A program made the position numbers and the translations under genes. Below, piece by piece: positions 37,392 through 46,123 of a stretch of 64,000 nt of DNA. Source of the stretch: Hyphomicrobiales bacterium (GTDB taxonomy: Bacteria; Pseudomonadota; Alphaproteobacteria; Rhizobiales; Rhizobiaceae); NCBI GenBank assembly GCA_900466005.1, contig UEGQ01000003.1, positions 248,001 through 312,000 of the forward strand, read 5' to 3'. The stretch's first letter is position 1. Every line of letters starts with the position of its first letter. Under the pieces are notes generated by a model, which saw only the letters and a program-made list of their open reading frames with translations, made no database searches and was not told where the DNA came from.

Positions 37392-37418
37392 AGGCGGCCC
37401 TTCGGGGTCGCCTTTTTT
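37392..37418 (+). terminator. Rho-independent terminator after phrR
   Basis: AGGCGGCCC (37392-37400), TTCG loop, GGGTCGCCT (37405-37413) gives a nine-base stem with one G-U pair and the stable UUCG tetraloop, followed by TTTTT. It separates phrR from metK. Confidence 0.9.
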
Positions 37419-37446
37419 CGTGTCTCGCGAAGTGCTCAGGCGATCA

Positions 37447-37464
37447 CATAAAGATATATTTATG
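37447..37464. promoter_or_regulatory. Near-perfect 18-base palindrome upstream of metK, candidate operator
   Basis: CATAAAGATATATTTATG has dyad symmetry with one mismatched pair, 72 bases before the metK start codon. Placement suits repression of metK by a SAM- or SAH-responsive regulator; ArsR-family SahR/SamR proteins are known for methionine-cycle control in Proteobacteria, but no such regulator is in this window and the match to their consensus is unverified. Confidence 0.5.
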
Positions 37465-37499
37465 TCGTTGTGCGCTTGTCTTTCGGTTGTGAACTGAAT

Positions 37500-37518
37500 A
37501 ACAAGAATGCGGCTTGTT
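37500..37518 (+). promoter_or_regulatory. Hairpin in the metK leader
   Basis: AACAAG (37500-37505), seven bases, CTTGTT (37513-37518) would form a six-base-pair hairpin just ahead of the GAGGGG ribosome-binding site of metK. It does not match a SAM riboswitch class I can recognise. It may modulate translation or be chance. Confidence 0.3.
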
Positions 37519-37536
37519 CTTTGAGGGGAATCCCGC

Positions 37537-38775
37537 ATGCGCGCTAATTATCTTTTCACCAGCGAATCCGTTTCCGAAGGTCATCCGGACAAGGTTTGCG
37601 ATCGGATTTCCGACGAAATCGTCGATCTGGTTTACAGGGAAGCGGCAAAGACCGGCGTCGACCCTTGGGGTGTGCGCATCGCCTGTGAAACCCTTGCGAC
37701 GACCAATCGTGTCGTGATCGCCGGCGAGGTTCGGCTTCCGCCGAGCCTCATGAAGAAGGACAAAAACGGCAACGAGGTCATCAATCCCTCCAAGTTCAAG
37801 TCAGCGGCTCGCAAGGCGATCCGCGACATCGGCTACGAGCAGGACGGCTTCCACTGGAAGACCGTGAAGATCGATGTTCTGCTGCATTTCCAGTCTGCTC
37901 ACATCGCGCAGGGCGTCGACAAGGCGGCCGACCATGCAAACAGCGAAGGCGCGGGCGACCAGGGCATCATGTTCGGCTATGCCTGCCGCGAGACCCCAGA
38001 CCTCATGCCGGCGCCGATCTACTATTCCCACCGCATCCTGCAACTGCTCGCCGCCGCCCGCAAGAAGGGCGAAGGCGAGGCGGCCAAGCTTGGCCCCGAC
38101 GCCAAGAGCCAGGTCACGGTACGGTATGTCGACGGCAAGCCGTCCGAGATCGTCTCCATCGTTCTGTCGACTCAGCACCTGGACGAGAGCTGGGACTCCG
38201 CCAAGGTCCGCTCCGTCGTGGAGCCGTATATCCGTGAAGCGGTAGGCGACCTCAAGATCGCCGACGACTGCAACTGGTACGTAAACCCGACCGGCAAGTT
38301 CGTGATCGGTGGCCCGGACGGGGATGCAGGCCTCACCGGCCGCAAGATCATCGTCGACACCTACGGCGGAGCTGCCCCTCACGGTGGCGGCGCCTTCTCC
38401 GGCAAGGACACGACGAAGGTCGACCGCTCGGCGGCCTATGCCGCGCGCTATCTCGCGAAGAACGTCGTAGCCGCCGGCCTTGCGGACCGTTGCACGATCC
38501 AGCTTTCCTACGCGATCGGCATCGCCCAGCCGCTGTCGATCTATGTCGACCTGCATGGTACCGGCAAGGTCAGCGAAGAGCAGGTCGAGGCGGCAATTCG
38601 CAAAGTCATGGATCTTTCGCCGTCGGGCATCCGCCGTCACCTCGACCTCAACAAGCCGATCTACGCCAAGACTGCCGCTTACGGTCACTTTGGGCGCAAG
38701 CCGGGTCGCGACGGCTCCTTCTCCTGGGAGCGCCTCGATCTGGTCAAGCCGCTCAAGGATGCCGTGAAAGCCTGA
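37537..38775 (+). CDS. metK: S-adenosylmethionine synthetase
   Basis: Predicted 412-residue enzyme making SAM from methionine and ATP. Motifs: [20 protein letters not shown] at the N-terminus, [12 protein letters not shown] (methionine and ATP site) and [19 protein letters not shown] (phosphate loop). Length is typical of the alphaproteobacterial type. The product feeds the many SAM-dependent enzymes here (miaB, trmB, rRNA methyltransferases). trmB begins eight bases after its stop, so the two are co-transcribed. Confidence 0.98.
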   Translation: MRANYLFTSESVSEGHPDKVCDRISDEIVDLVYREAAKTGVDPWGVRIACETLATTNRVVIAGEVRLPPSLMKKDKNGNEVINPSKFKSAARKAIRDIGYEQDGFHWKTVKIDVLLHFQSAHIAQGVDKAADHANSEGAGDQGIMFGYACRETPDLMPAPIYYSHRILQLLAAARKKGEGEAAKLGPDAKSQVTVRYVDGKPSEIVSIVLSTQHLDESWDSAKVRSVVEPYIREAVGDLKIADDCNWYVNPTGKFVIGGPDGDAGLTGRKIIVDTYGGAAPHGGGAFSGKDTTKVDRSAAYAARYLAKNVVAAGLADRCTIQLSYAIGIAQPLSIYVDLHGTGKVSEEQVEAAIRKVMDLSPSGIRRHLDLNKPIYAKTAAYGHFGRKPGRDGSFSWERLDLVKPLKDAVKA

Positions 38776-38783
38776 TACTGCCA

Positions 38784-39485
38784 ATGACTTCCCCAGAACG
38801 CCGTAGCCGGGCGACCGAAGCGTTCTTCGGTCGCCGAAAGGGAAAGCCCCTTCGGGAACAACAGCTCGAGCGGATGAGCAGTCTGCTGCCGGCACTGCTG
38901 GTTGATCTTTCCGTACCGTCGCCTGAAAAGCTGGAATCCCTCTTCCCCGTCCCGGTCGACAAGCTGCGTCTGGAAATCGGCTTCGGCGGCGGTGAGCACC
39001 TCGTGCACCGGGCGGCCGAAACGTCCTCCACCGGCTTCATCGGTGTCGAGCCCTTCGTCAATTCGATGGCGAAGCTGCTGGCCGAGGTCGAGGCCAAGGG
39101 GCTCCGCAACATTCGTCTCTATGACGACGACGCAACCGCTCTTCTTGACTGGTTGCCGGATGAGTGTCTCGATCAGATCGATCTTCTCTATCCTGATCCG
39201 TGGCCAAAGAAAAAACACTGGAAGCGGCGGTTTGTATCACAAGCCAATCTGACGCGCTTTCATCGCGTGCTGAAACCGGGCGGGCTCTTCTGCTTCGCCT
39301 CGGACATCGACACCTATGTCAATTGGACGCTTGTCCACTGCCGCGACCATGGCGGCTTCGAGTGGATTGCGAGAAATGCAGTTGACTGGAAGACGCCGTT
39401 CGCCGGATGGCCGGGTACGCGCTACGAAGCAAAGGCCCGGCGTGAGGGCCGAGGTTCGGCTTATCTCACCTTCCGCAAGGTTTGA
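38784..39485 (+). CDS. trmB: tRNA (guanine-N7)-methyltransferase
   Basis: Predicted 233-residue methyltransferase making m7G46 in tRNAs. The SAM-binding motif is [15 protein letters not shown], the substrate motif [15 protein letters not shown], and the C-terminus [12 protein letters not shown] is characteristic. The open frame begins earlier inside metK, but ATG 38784 starts the family N-terminus. It is convergent with the DUF1150 gene three bases later. Confidence 0.97.
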   Translation: MTSPERRSRATEAFFGRRKGKPLREQQLERMSSLLPALLVDLSVPSPEKLESLFPVPVDKLRLEIGFGGGEHLVHRAAETSSTGFIGVEPFVNSMAKLLAEVEAKGLRNIRLYDDDATALLDWLPDECLDQIDLLYPDPWPKKKHWKRRFVSQANLTRFHRVLKPGGLFCFASDIDTYVNWTLVHCRDHGGFEWIARNAVDWKTPFAGWPGTRYEAKARREGRGSAYLTFRKV

Positions 39486-39488
39486 CCG

Positions 39489-39746
39489 TCAGTGCAGGCT
39501 GACGGTCTGAAGTTCGTCCTCCGCGGCCTTGTAGAAGGTGCTGGACCGATTGTCGGTGAGCAGAATGGGGGTGCCGTCGGCACCGAACAACGCCCAGAGA
39601 TCGAGCCTCGGATCGACCTCAGGAGCCTCGGGAAAGCAGCGCGAAATCTCATCGAATCGCATTTTCCGGATGTAGCCGACTTCGCCTGTGCCAAGATGCG
39701 CCAGTTCGGATTGCGTCAGTCGGGCGTTTGCTTCTCTCAGTAACAT
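39489..39746 (-). CDS. DUF1150-family protein
   Basis: Predicted 85-residue protein. The sequence runs LTQSELAHLGTGEVGYIRKM, then LWALFGADGTPILLTDNRSS, the DUF1150 pattern found almost only in alphaproteobacteria and usually encoded next to a small heat-shock protein, as here. Function unknown. ATG 39746 is chosen over 39773 because the family begins near LLREANARL. It lies 48 bases downstream of hsp20; a hairpin, CAACGGC (39771-39777) with GCCGTTG (39785-39791), sits between them and may adjust the ratio of the two products. Confidence 0.85.
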   Translation of the reverse strand: MLLREANARLTQSELAHLGTGEVGYIRKMRFDEISRCFPEAPEVDPRLDLWALFGADGTPILLTDNRSSTFYKAAEDELQTVSLH

Positions 39747-39794
39747 TCCGATCCTCCACCGATAAGGGAGCAACGGCTCATCAGGCCGTTGACC

Positions 39795-40220
39795 CTATTG
39801 TGCCGTCGAAATGTTAATTTTCTTCACCACTTGTGCCGGCTCCGGCCGCACGAGATCGATCGACAGAAGTCCATTTTTCAGTGTCGCGCCAAGGACTTCC
39901 ATGCCCTCGGCCAGCAGGAAGACGCGTTGAAACTGCCGAGCCGCGATGCCTCGAAAGAGGAAATCGCCATCCGCCCGCTCGGTCTGCTTGCCTCGCACGA
40001 TCAGCCTGTTCGCCTGCAGTGAAACGTCGAGCTCGCTTTCGGAGAAACCGGCCACCGCAAGCGTGATTCGCAGTCGCTCCGGGGCGCCGCCCGTCTCGCG
40101 CAATCGCTCGATGTCGTAGGGCGGGTAGCCGTCGTTTGCGCGGGCGATCTGGGAGACAACCGAGTTGTTCGACTCGAAGCCCAACAGCAAGGGGGTCGCG
40201 AGTGGTTTCATGCGGCTCAT
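39795..40220 (-). CDS. Small heat-shock protein, Hsp20/IbpA family
   Basis: Predicted 141-residue holdase chaperone that binds unfolding proteins. The alpha-crystallin domain runs about 35-125, with YDIERL...RITLAVAGFSESELDVSL at its start and the late GLLSIDLVRP. The N-terminus starts MSRMKPLATPLLLGFESN, IbpA-like. The frame extends upstream to 40406, but ATG 40220 (GAGGA ahead) gives the family length. A strong RpoH-type promoter lies upstream at 40280-40308. No ROSE-like RNA thermometer was recognised in the roughly 50-base leader. Confidence 0.93.
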   Translation of the reverse strand: MSRMKPLATPLLLGFESNNSVVSQIARANDGYPPYDIERLRETGGAPERLRITLAVAGFSESELDVSLQANRLIVRGKQTERADGDFLFRGIAARQFQRVFLLAEGMEVLGATLKNGLLSIDLVRPEPAQVVKKINISTAQ

Positions 40221-40279
40221 TCGTCGTCCTCGTCTTGTCGTCGGCCACCGGCAGTCACACGTGTGGTCTGACGCTCCCC

Positions 40280-40308
40280 ATATGGGGTGAGGTCCCATCG
40301 ACTGCAAG
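40280..40308 (-). promoter_or_regulatory. RpoH (sigma-32) type promoter of hsp20
   Basis: On the minus strand CTTGCAG (40308-40302), 14 bases, then CCCCATAT (40287-40280) matches the heat-shock consensus CTTGAA-N11-16-CCCCATNT closely. It would start transcription near 40272, about 50 bases before the hsp20 start codon. The -10 is part of the palindrome CCCCATATGGGG. Confidence 0.75.
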
Positions 40309-40380
40309 CATGCGTGAGCTTGACAAGGCTTGCCTGCGCGCCCATCACCCGGAGCGATAACGAGCAGAGGTGACCGACGA

Positions 40381-41325
40381 ATGACCGCGCGCAGAAAAAT
40401 CATCATCGATACGGATCCGGGTCAGGATGACGCCGCTGCGCTCATGCTGGCGTTCGGCAGCCCCGATGAGATCGAGGTGCTCGGGATATGTGCGGTCGCC
40501 GGTAACGTGCCGCTCCGGCTGACGAGCCGCAATGCCCGCATCGTGTGCGAATTGGCGGGACGCTCCGACATTCCCGTCTACGAAGGGGCCGACAAGCCGC
40601 TCGAGCGGCCGCTGGTGACGGCCGAGCATGTCCATGGCAAGACTGGACTCGACGGAGCCGAGTTGGACGAACCGACGATGTCGATTCGCCCGCAGCACGC
40701 CGTCGACTTCATCGTCGAGACGCTGCGCCGTGAAGAGGAAGGGACCGTCACTCTCTGTACCTTGGGACCGCTGACAAATATCGGCATGGCTCTGCGCAAG
40801 GCGCCGGATATAGCGCCACGTGTCCGCGAGCTCGTGATGATGGGGGGTGGTTTCTCCGAAGGAGGCAACATCACACCGGCCGCCGAGTTCAACATCTTTG
40901 TAGACCCGCAGGCCGCCGACATCGTCTTCCGTTCGGGTATCCCGATCGTGATGATGCCGCTCGACGTGACCCACCAGCTCATGACGACGAAGGCGCGGGT
41001 CACCCGGATTGCCGCAATCGGCACCCGCCCGGCCAAGGTCATGGTGGACTGGCTCGAATTCTTCGAGCGCTTCGATGTCGAGAAGTACGGTTCGGATGGC
41101 GGCCCGCTGCATGATCCGACGGTGATCGCCTACCTGCTGAAGCCGGAACTTTTCACCGGGCGCAACTGCAACGTCGAGATCGAGACGACCTCCGAACTCA
41201 CGATGGGCATGACCGTCGTCGATTGGTGGCGCGTCTCCGGGCGTACACCGAACGCGCGGGTCATGCGTCACGTGGATTCAGATGGCTTCTTCGATCTCTT
41301 GACCGAGCGGCTGGCTCGGCTCTGA
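40381..41325 (+). CDS. Nucleoside hydrolase (inosine/uridine-preferring family)
   Basis: Predicted 314-residue calcium-dependent enzyme that cleaves nucleosides to base and ribose. The N-terminal IIIDTDPGQDDAAALMLAF is the family calcium/ribose site; LVMMGGGFSEGGNITPAAEFNIFVDP and the C-terminal HDPTVIAYLL are also conserved. Substrate choice is not readable. It is divergent from hsp20 and convergent with the mcpX-like gene. A ribokinase gene lies 2.6 kb away, so ribose salvage from nucleosides is plausible. Confidence 0.92.
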   Translation: MTARRKIIIDTDPGQDDAAALMLAFGSPDEIEVLGICAVAGNVPLRLTSRNARIVCELAGRSDIPVYEGADKPLERPLVTAEHVHGKTGLDGAELDEPTMSIRPQHAVDFIVETLRREEEGTVTLCTLGPLTNIGMALRKAPDIAPRVRELVMMGGGFSEGGNITPAAEFNIFVDPQAADIVFRSGIPIVMMPLDVTHQLMTTKARVTRIAAIGTRPAKVMVDWLEFFERFDVEKYGSDGGPLHDPTVIAYLLKPELFTGRNCNVEIETTSELTMGMTVVDWWRVSGRTPNARVMRHVDSDGFFDLLTERLARL

Positions 41326-41330
41326 AAGCG

Positions 41331-41356
41331 AAAAGGCCGCGGACCCACCCGCGGCC
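41331..41356 (-). terminator. Terminator of the mcpX-like gene
   Basis: GGCCGCGG (41335-41342) pairs with CCGCGGCC (41349-41356) around a six-base loop; on the minus strand it is followed by TTTTCGCTTT. On the plus strand the trailing sequence lacks a T-run, so it chiefly ends minus-strand transcripts. Confidence 0.8.
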
Positions 41357-41386
41357 TCATGATTTATAGAACGGTTACGTAGCGGC

Positions 41387-43699
41387 TTAGAATTCTTCCC
41401 AGCTCTCCTGGACGGCAACGGCTGCAGCGGCACCACGGACTGCCGCTCTGGTGACACGCGCGGGTTCGCGCGTCGCAGCTGCGGGATAAGCGGCCGGTGT
41501 TACGGTCTCCCGCGCGGTGCCGGAGGTGCGGAAACGAGTCACCAGTGATCTCAGGTTCTGCGCTTCGGTCTTCAATGTCATGCTCGCGGCGGTGGTCTCC
41601 TCGACCATGGCCGCATTCTGCTGGGTGACCTGGTCCATCTGGTGGACGGCAGTATTGATCTCCTTGAGGCCGGAGGCCTGCTCCGTCGCTGACGCGGAAA
41701 TCTCGGCGATGATCGTATTGATCTGCATGACTTGCTCGGCGATCTTGTGGAGCGTGTCGCCCGCCTGGCCGACAAGGGCCACGCCGTCCTTGACCTGGGC
41801 CCCCGAGGCCGTGATCAGCGCCTTGATCTCCTTTGCCGCGTTCGCCGAGCGCTGCGCGAGTTCCCGAACCTCCTGCGCCACGACCGCGAAGCCCTTGCCG
41901 GCTTCTCCGGCGCGTGCAGCCTCGACACCGGCGTTGAGCGCCAGCAGATTGGTCTGGAAGGCGATTTCGTCAATGACCCCGATGATGCGGGAGATTTCTC
42001 CGGACGACTGTTCGATGCCGTGCATGGACGTGACCGCCCGCTGGACGACTTCGCCGGAGCGCTCGGCATCCTGGCAGGCAAGCTGCACCGTGCGTGCCGC
42101 GATTGCTGCATTGTCCGCGCTGGAGTTCACCTGCTCGGTGAGCTGGTTGAGCGCGGCAGCCGTCTCCTCGAGGCTCGCCGCCTGCTGTTCGGTGCGCCGC
42201 GAGAGGTTATCGGCGCTGTCGCTGATCTCGGTACTGCCGTTATTGATCGCTCCGACGCTCACGTTGACGGCGTTGATCGCGTTCTCGAGGCTGGCGACGG
42301 CGGCGTTGAAGTCGGCCTTCAGCGCGGCGTATTCGCCGGGGAAATCGGCCTGGATGCGATAGCCGAGATTGCCGTTCGAAAGTTCCGACAGTCCGGTGCC
42401 GAGCATGGTGACCACCTTCTGCTGGAGGGAGGCGCTTTCCTCACGTTCCGCTTCGGAGCGGTTGCGCTCGTCCTCTGCTGCCCGGCGCTGCCGCGCTGCT
42501 TCTCCCTCGAGTGTCCGCCCTTCGGAAAGACGATGGCGGAAGCCTTCGAGGGCCTTGGCCACAAGTCCCAGCTCGTCGGTACGGTTCTGTCCCTCGACCG
42601 CTGTCTCGTAGTTGCCGGCGCCAAGACGATCGACGTCTGCGACGATGGCGTGCAGCGGCTTCTGAACATAGGCGCGTGCGGCAAGATAGAGTGCAGCCAT
42701 GACCGCGCAGAGCACGACAAGGCCGCCGATGATCATCATGACGGTTTGTGCCTCGACCGGCGCGCTGATTGCGCTTTCGGGAATGTCGACGATGACCGCC
42801 CAGGTCGTGTTTACGCCCGGCACGGCGAAGGGATAGATCAGTCGGTCGAAAGGCTCTGTCCCGGCCGCGGAGAGGTTGAGCAGTGTCTCGGGTCTGCCGG
42901 AGGATAGCGCCGCCTTGAGCTTGTCTGCACCTTCGCCTTCATAGGGTTTCATCAACAGATCGGCCGACGGAGCCACGAGCCACTGCCCGGTATGCCCGAC
43001 GAGCATGACCCGGCCGGTCTCGAACGGCTTGAGCGCCTGCAGTTTTTCTGAGAGAGAACCGAGCGAGATATCGACGCCCGTGACGCCGATCATCTTGCCG
43101 CCGGAGACCACCGGGTAGGCGATCGAACTCATGGTCGTGGGGACTTCGGTTCCTTCCGCCAGATACGGGGCGGTGATGGCGCCCTTGCCGCTCTTCGCGG
43201 CGAGCGCAAACCACTCCTGCGTATAGTCGTTGTTGAAGGTGGAAAACTGTACGCCGCCGTCCTGCGTCTTCGACCAGTAGGGCGTGAAGACGCCATTGTC
43301 GTTTCCTGCGAGTTCGAGATTCTTGACGGTGTCCTCCCTGCGGCCGTCGAATGCCTGCGCGACTTCGCAGAACCAGCTGCCGAAGGCGAAGGCATTTTGT
43401 TCAACGTTGGCTTTCAGAAGATTGATGGCCCCCTTGCGATCGAACGACTGCGCTTCATGCCCGCGGCCGAGTACGCCCGCCATAGAGCGAGCGGCGCTGG
43501 CGAGCTCGCCGATATCGCCGGCGACCTCATTGGCGATTGCGCTCGCCTGACTGTCGGCCTGGTCCATCGTCAGCGCCTGGACGCGATCGCGGGTCTGGGA
43601 AATAAGAACCAGGTTGGAGAGGGCGAGCACCAGCGCGATGGCGATGCCGGTGACGAGCTGCAGCTTGAACGCAATGGACTTGGAAATCAGTTTCAACAT
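41387..43699 (-). CDS. Transmembrane methyl-accepting chemotaxis protein, McpX-like
   Basis: Predicted 770-residue chemoreceptor. TM1 at about 15-34, a periplasmic double-Cache-like sensor (about 35-320, with GKGAITAPYLAEG and GVTGVDISLGSL), TM2 at about 322-345, HAMP and a second HAMP-like segment, then the MA signalling domain with the hairpin tip [20 protein letters not shown]. It ends in ESWEEF, a WxxF-type C-terminal tether for CheR/CheB like the enterobacterial NWETF. By neighbours (hsp20, nucleoside hydrolase, rbsK, rmuC) it corresponds to S. meliloti McpX, a betaine sensor; ligand here is inferred from synteny only. Confidence 0.9.
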   Translation of the reverse strand: MLKLISKSIAFKLQLVTGIAIALVLALSNLVLISQTRDRVQALTMDQADSQASAIANEVAGDIGELASAARSMAGVLGRGHEAQSFDRKGAINLLKANVEQNAFAFGSWFCEVAQAFDGRREDTVKNLELAGNDNGVFTPYWSKTQDGGVQFSTFNNDYTQEWFALAAKSGKGAITAPYLAEGTEVPTTMSSIAYPVVSGGKMIGVTGVDISLGSLSEKLQALKPFETGRVMLVGHTGQWLVAPSADLLMKPYEGEGADKLKAALSSGRPETLLNLSAAGTEPFDRLIYPFAVPGVNTTWAVIVDIPESAISAPVEAQTVMMIIGGLVVLCAVMAALYLAARAYVQKPLHAIVADVDRLGAGNYETAVEGQNRTDELGLVAKALEGFRHRLSEGRTLEGEAARQRRAAEDERNRSEAEREESASLQQKVVTMLGTGLSELSNGNLGYRIQADFPGEYAALKADFNAAVASLENAINAVNVSVGAINNGSTEISDSADNLSRRTEQQAASLEETAAALNQLTEQVNSSADNAAIAARTVQLACQDAERSGEVVQRAVTSMHGIEQSSGEISRIIGVIDEIAFQTNLLALNAGVEAARAGEAGKGFAVVAQEVRELAQRSANAAKEIKALITASGAQVKDGVALVGQAGDTLHKIAEQVMQINTIIAEISASATEQASGLKEINTAVHQMDQVTQQNAAMVEETTAASMTLKTEAQNLRSLVTRFRTSGTARETVTPAAYPAAATREPARVTRAAVRGAAAAVAVQESWEEF

Positions 43700-43947
43700 G
43701 ACGGCCTCGAACCCGCACGCCGGAGACCCGGCGCGTTGAATTGGTCATACGGAGGGAATGCTCCTTCATGGAGCGGTGTTTCACTCCGTGCAGCGGCGGC
43801 GCCGGAGAAAGCAGCACGAGAATAGGAACGGAATGTTTAATGCATATTGAATAGGGGCCGGTTTTCTGGCCGCGCACAAGGCAAAGCGCGCCGGTGTCAT
43901 CACCATCACCATCACCCGCACGGACAGGGACAGATTGGAGACGGGCG

Positions 43948-44847
43948 TCAGAGCTTGGTGGCAACCTCGTCCGACAGCGGAATCGAAGGCTGTGCGCCTG
44001 GCTTCAGGCAGGCAAGTGAGCCCGCGACCGCGGCCCGACGGAGCGCATCCTTGAAGGAGAGACCCTGGTCCAGTCCCGCTGCGAAATAGCCGCAGAAGGT
44101 GTCGCCGGCACCGACCGTGTCGACAGGCATGATCTTCAGTCCGTTGACCCGGACCAGTTCGCCCTGATGTACCGCAATGACGCCGTCGGCGCCGAGCGTA
44201 ACGACGAGCGTCTGCCCCGTTTCCTCATGCAGTCGCAGCAGTGCCTTTTCGCGTTCGTCGGCTCCCATGCCATCCCGTGCGGCGAGACGCTCGAATTCCG
44301 TTTCGTTGGCGATTACGATACTTGCCATCCGGCCGAGGCGTGCCGCCTCGGCGGTCAACGGGGCGATATTGATGAGCGTGGTGATCCCCCGGTCTCGGGC
44401 GCGTGACAGCGCCTCCTCCACGGCCCCGGCCGGAATTTCGAGCTGAAGCATCAGGATGTCGGTCTGCGCCATGGCATCGATCGCGGCCCGCGCGTCCGCC
44501 TCGCCGAGCGTGCCGTTTGCGCCGGGTACCACCGCAATCATGTTTTCTCCATCGCCGCCGACCAGAATGAGCGCGGTGCCCGTCGGAGCGGAGGTCTTGC
44601 TGACCGAGGAAAGATCGGTTCCTGCCCGGTCGAGGAGCTCCAGTGCCGGAGCGGCGAACGCGTCGCTGCCGACCGCGCCCACCATGCGCACGCGCGCGCC
44701 GGCGCGTGTTGCCGCAAGTGCCTGGTTTGCGCCCTTGCCACCTGCGGCCGTCGAGAAATCCTTGCCGGCGACGGTTTCTCCGGGCTTCGGGAGCCGCGTC
44801 GTCGTGGCAATGAGATCCATATTGATGGAACCGAATACGGTGATCAT
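43948..44847 (-). CDS. rbsK: Ribokinase
   Basis: Predicted 299-residue PfkB-family sugar kinase phosphorylating ribose at O5. It begins MITVFGSINMDLIATTTRLP, has the GGKGANQALAA substrate motif and the ATP/anion-hole motif DTVGAGDTFCGYFAAGL with the catalytic Asp. The open frame extends upstream to 44970, but ATG 44847 gives the family start. It stands alone without ribose transporter genes; the nearby nucleoside hydrolase could supply ribose. It lies between rmuC and the mcpX-like gene. The 248 bases to the chemoreceptor hold only a short hexanucleotide repeat. Confidence 0.93.
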   Translation of the reverse strand: MITVFGSINMDLIATTTRLPKPGETVAGKDFSTAAGGKGANQALAATRAGARVRMVGAVGSDAFAAPALELLDRAGTDLSSVSKTSAPTGTALILVGGDGENMIAVVPGANGTLGEADARAAIDAMAQTDILMLQLEIPAGAVEEALSRARDRGITTLINIAPLTAEAARLGRMASIVIANETEFERLAARDGMGADEREKALLRLHEETGQTLVVTLGADGVIAVHQGELVRVNGLKIMPVDTVGAGDTFCGYFAAGLDQGLSFKDALRRAAVAGSLACLKPGAQPSIPLSDEVATKL

Positions 44848-44896
44848 CGAGTGTTTCCGTTCTTTTGAAGTCTTGAAGGCGAGTTTGGCCCGCGGG

Positions 44897-46123
44897 TCAG
44901 TCTTCGTCAACGACCCGAAGCTTGAGCAGGCCTGTCTTGCTCTCCACTGCGCGCGGCGAGCCGCCTTCATCCCCGTTGCCGGATTGGAATTCGAGCGCTT
45001 CGATCTTCGCGCCCCGCTTGGTCAACTTGTCGGCCGAGGTGAGGATCATGTCGACATCTTTCTGGGCGGCCAGGAAATGGCTCTGCAGCTTGCGCGTTCG
45101 ATCGTCGAGGCGTCCGAGGTCCTCCATCAGGTGGATGACCTCCCCCTGGATGAGGTGCGCCTGCTCGCGCATGCGCTGATCCTTTAGGACGGCCTGGATC
45201 ACCTGTATTGAGAGCATCAGCAGCGAGGGCGAGACGATCACCACGCGCATGCGATGCGCCTTCTGTACGATGCCCTCGAAGTTCTCGTGAATCTCCGCGA
45301 AGATCGATTCCGACGGAACGAAAAGGAAGGCCATGTCCTGGGTTTCGCCGGGAATGAGGTATTTCTCGGCGATGTCCCGCAGGTGCACCTCCATGTCCCG
45401 ACGGAACTGCTGACCGGCTGTCTTCTTCGCATCCGCCGTCTCCGCGTCGCGTATCGCGTTCCAGGCCTCCAGCGGAAATTTTGCGTCGACGACCAGCGGC
45501 GGAGATTCGTTCGGCATGCGGATCGTGCAGTCGGGCCGGGAGCCGTTGGAAAGCGTCGACTGAAACGCGTAGGCACCGATCGGCAGCCCGTCGGCGACGA
45601 TCGTTTCCATCCGCGATTGCCCGAAGGCTCCTCGCGTCTGCTTGTTCGAGAGGATGGCCTGGAGGCCGACGACGTCCTTTGCAAGAGACTGGATGTTGTT
45701 CTGAGCGGCATCGATGACCGCCAGGCGCTCCTGCAGCCGGCGCAGATTCTCGTGCGTGGTCTTCGTCTGTTCGCTGATCGTCGCGCCGATCCGGTGAGAC
45801 ATGCCGTCGAGCCGCTGGTTGATGGCCTGGTTGAACTCCGACTGTTTCGTGCCGAAAACGTCTGCCATGGCGGCGAGCCGCCCCTGCATTTCCGCCTGCG
45901 CACGCAGAAGCTCCGCCATACGGGCCTCGGCAGCCACCTCTCGCTGGGAGGCCTCCATCTCCATGCGGAGCCGCATTCGGCTGCTCCTCATCGCGGCGAT
46001 CACCCAGGCTACCAGTGCGGCGAGCACGAAGACCCCGAGACCCATAACGAACAGGGGGAAAGAAACGGCGAAGTCGCCGATGACGAAGACCGGCGTGCCG
46101 GAGAAAGAAGGGGCAGCGTTCAT
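44897..46123 (-). CDS. rmuC: RmuC-family DNA recombination protein
   Basis: Predicted 408-residue protein with one N-terminal membrane segment (about 22-46, FPLFVMGLGVFVLAALVAWVI), a coiled coil (about 48-150) and a PD-(D/E)XK-like nuclease domain containing VVDAKFPLEAWNAI and FLFVPSESIFAEIHE. RmuC limits inversion at short inverted repeats in E. coli. ATG 46123 is chosen; an ATG 14 codons earlier adds non-conserved residues. It is divergent from the globin-coupled chemoreceptor across 256 bases in which I see no clear promoter. Confidence 0.9.
   Translation of the reverse strand: MNAAPSFSGTPVFVIGDFAVSFPLFVMGLGVFVLAALVAWVIAAMRSSRMRLRMEMEASQREVAAEARMAELLRAQAEMQGRLAAMADVFGTKQSEFNQAINQRLDGMSHRIGATISEQTKTTHENLRRLQERLAVIDAAQNNIQSLAKDVVGLQAILSNKQTRGAFGQSRMETIVADGLPIGAYAFQSTLSNGSRPDCTIRMPNESPPLVVDAKFPLEAWNAIRDAETADAKKTAGQQFRRDMEVHLRDIAEKYLIPGETQDMAFLFVPSESIFAEIHENFEGIVQKAHRMRVVIVSPSLLMLSIQVIQAVLKDQRMREQAHLIQGEVIHLMEDLGRLDDRTRKLQSHFLAAQKDVDMILTSADKLTKRGAKIEALEFQSGNGDEGGSPRAVESKTGLLKLRVVDED

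Noticed and set aside
37419-37536. SAM riboswitch before metK
   Set aside because: Conserved cores of the SAM classes known to me are not visible.
40221-40272. ROSE-type RNA thermometer before hsp20
   Set aside because: Leader is short and has no pairing partner for the GAGGA ribosome-binding site that I can see.
43898-43915. CATCACCATCACCATCAC, which would encode six histidines like a cloning tag
   Set aside because: No vector sequence or gene fusion nearby; a natural threefold hexanucleotide repeat in the rbsK-chemoreceptor gap.
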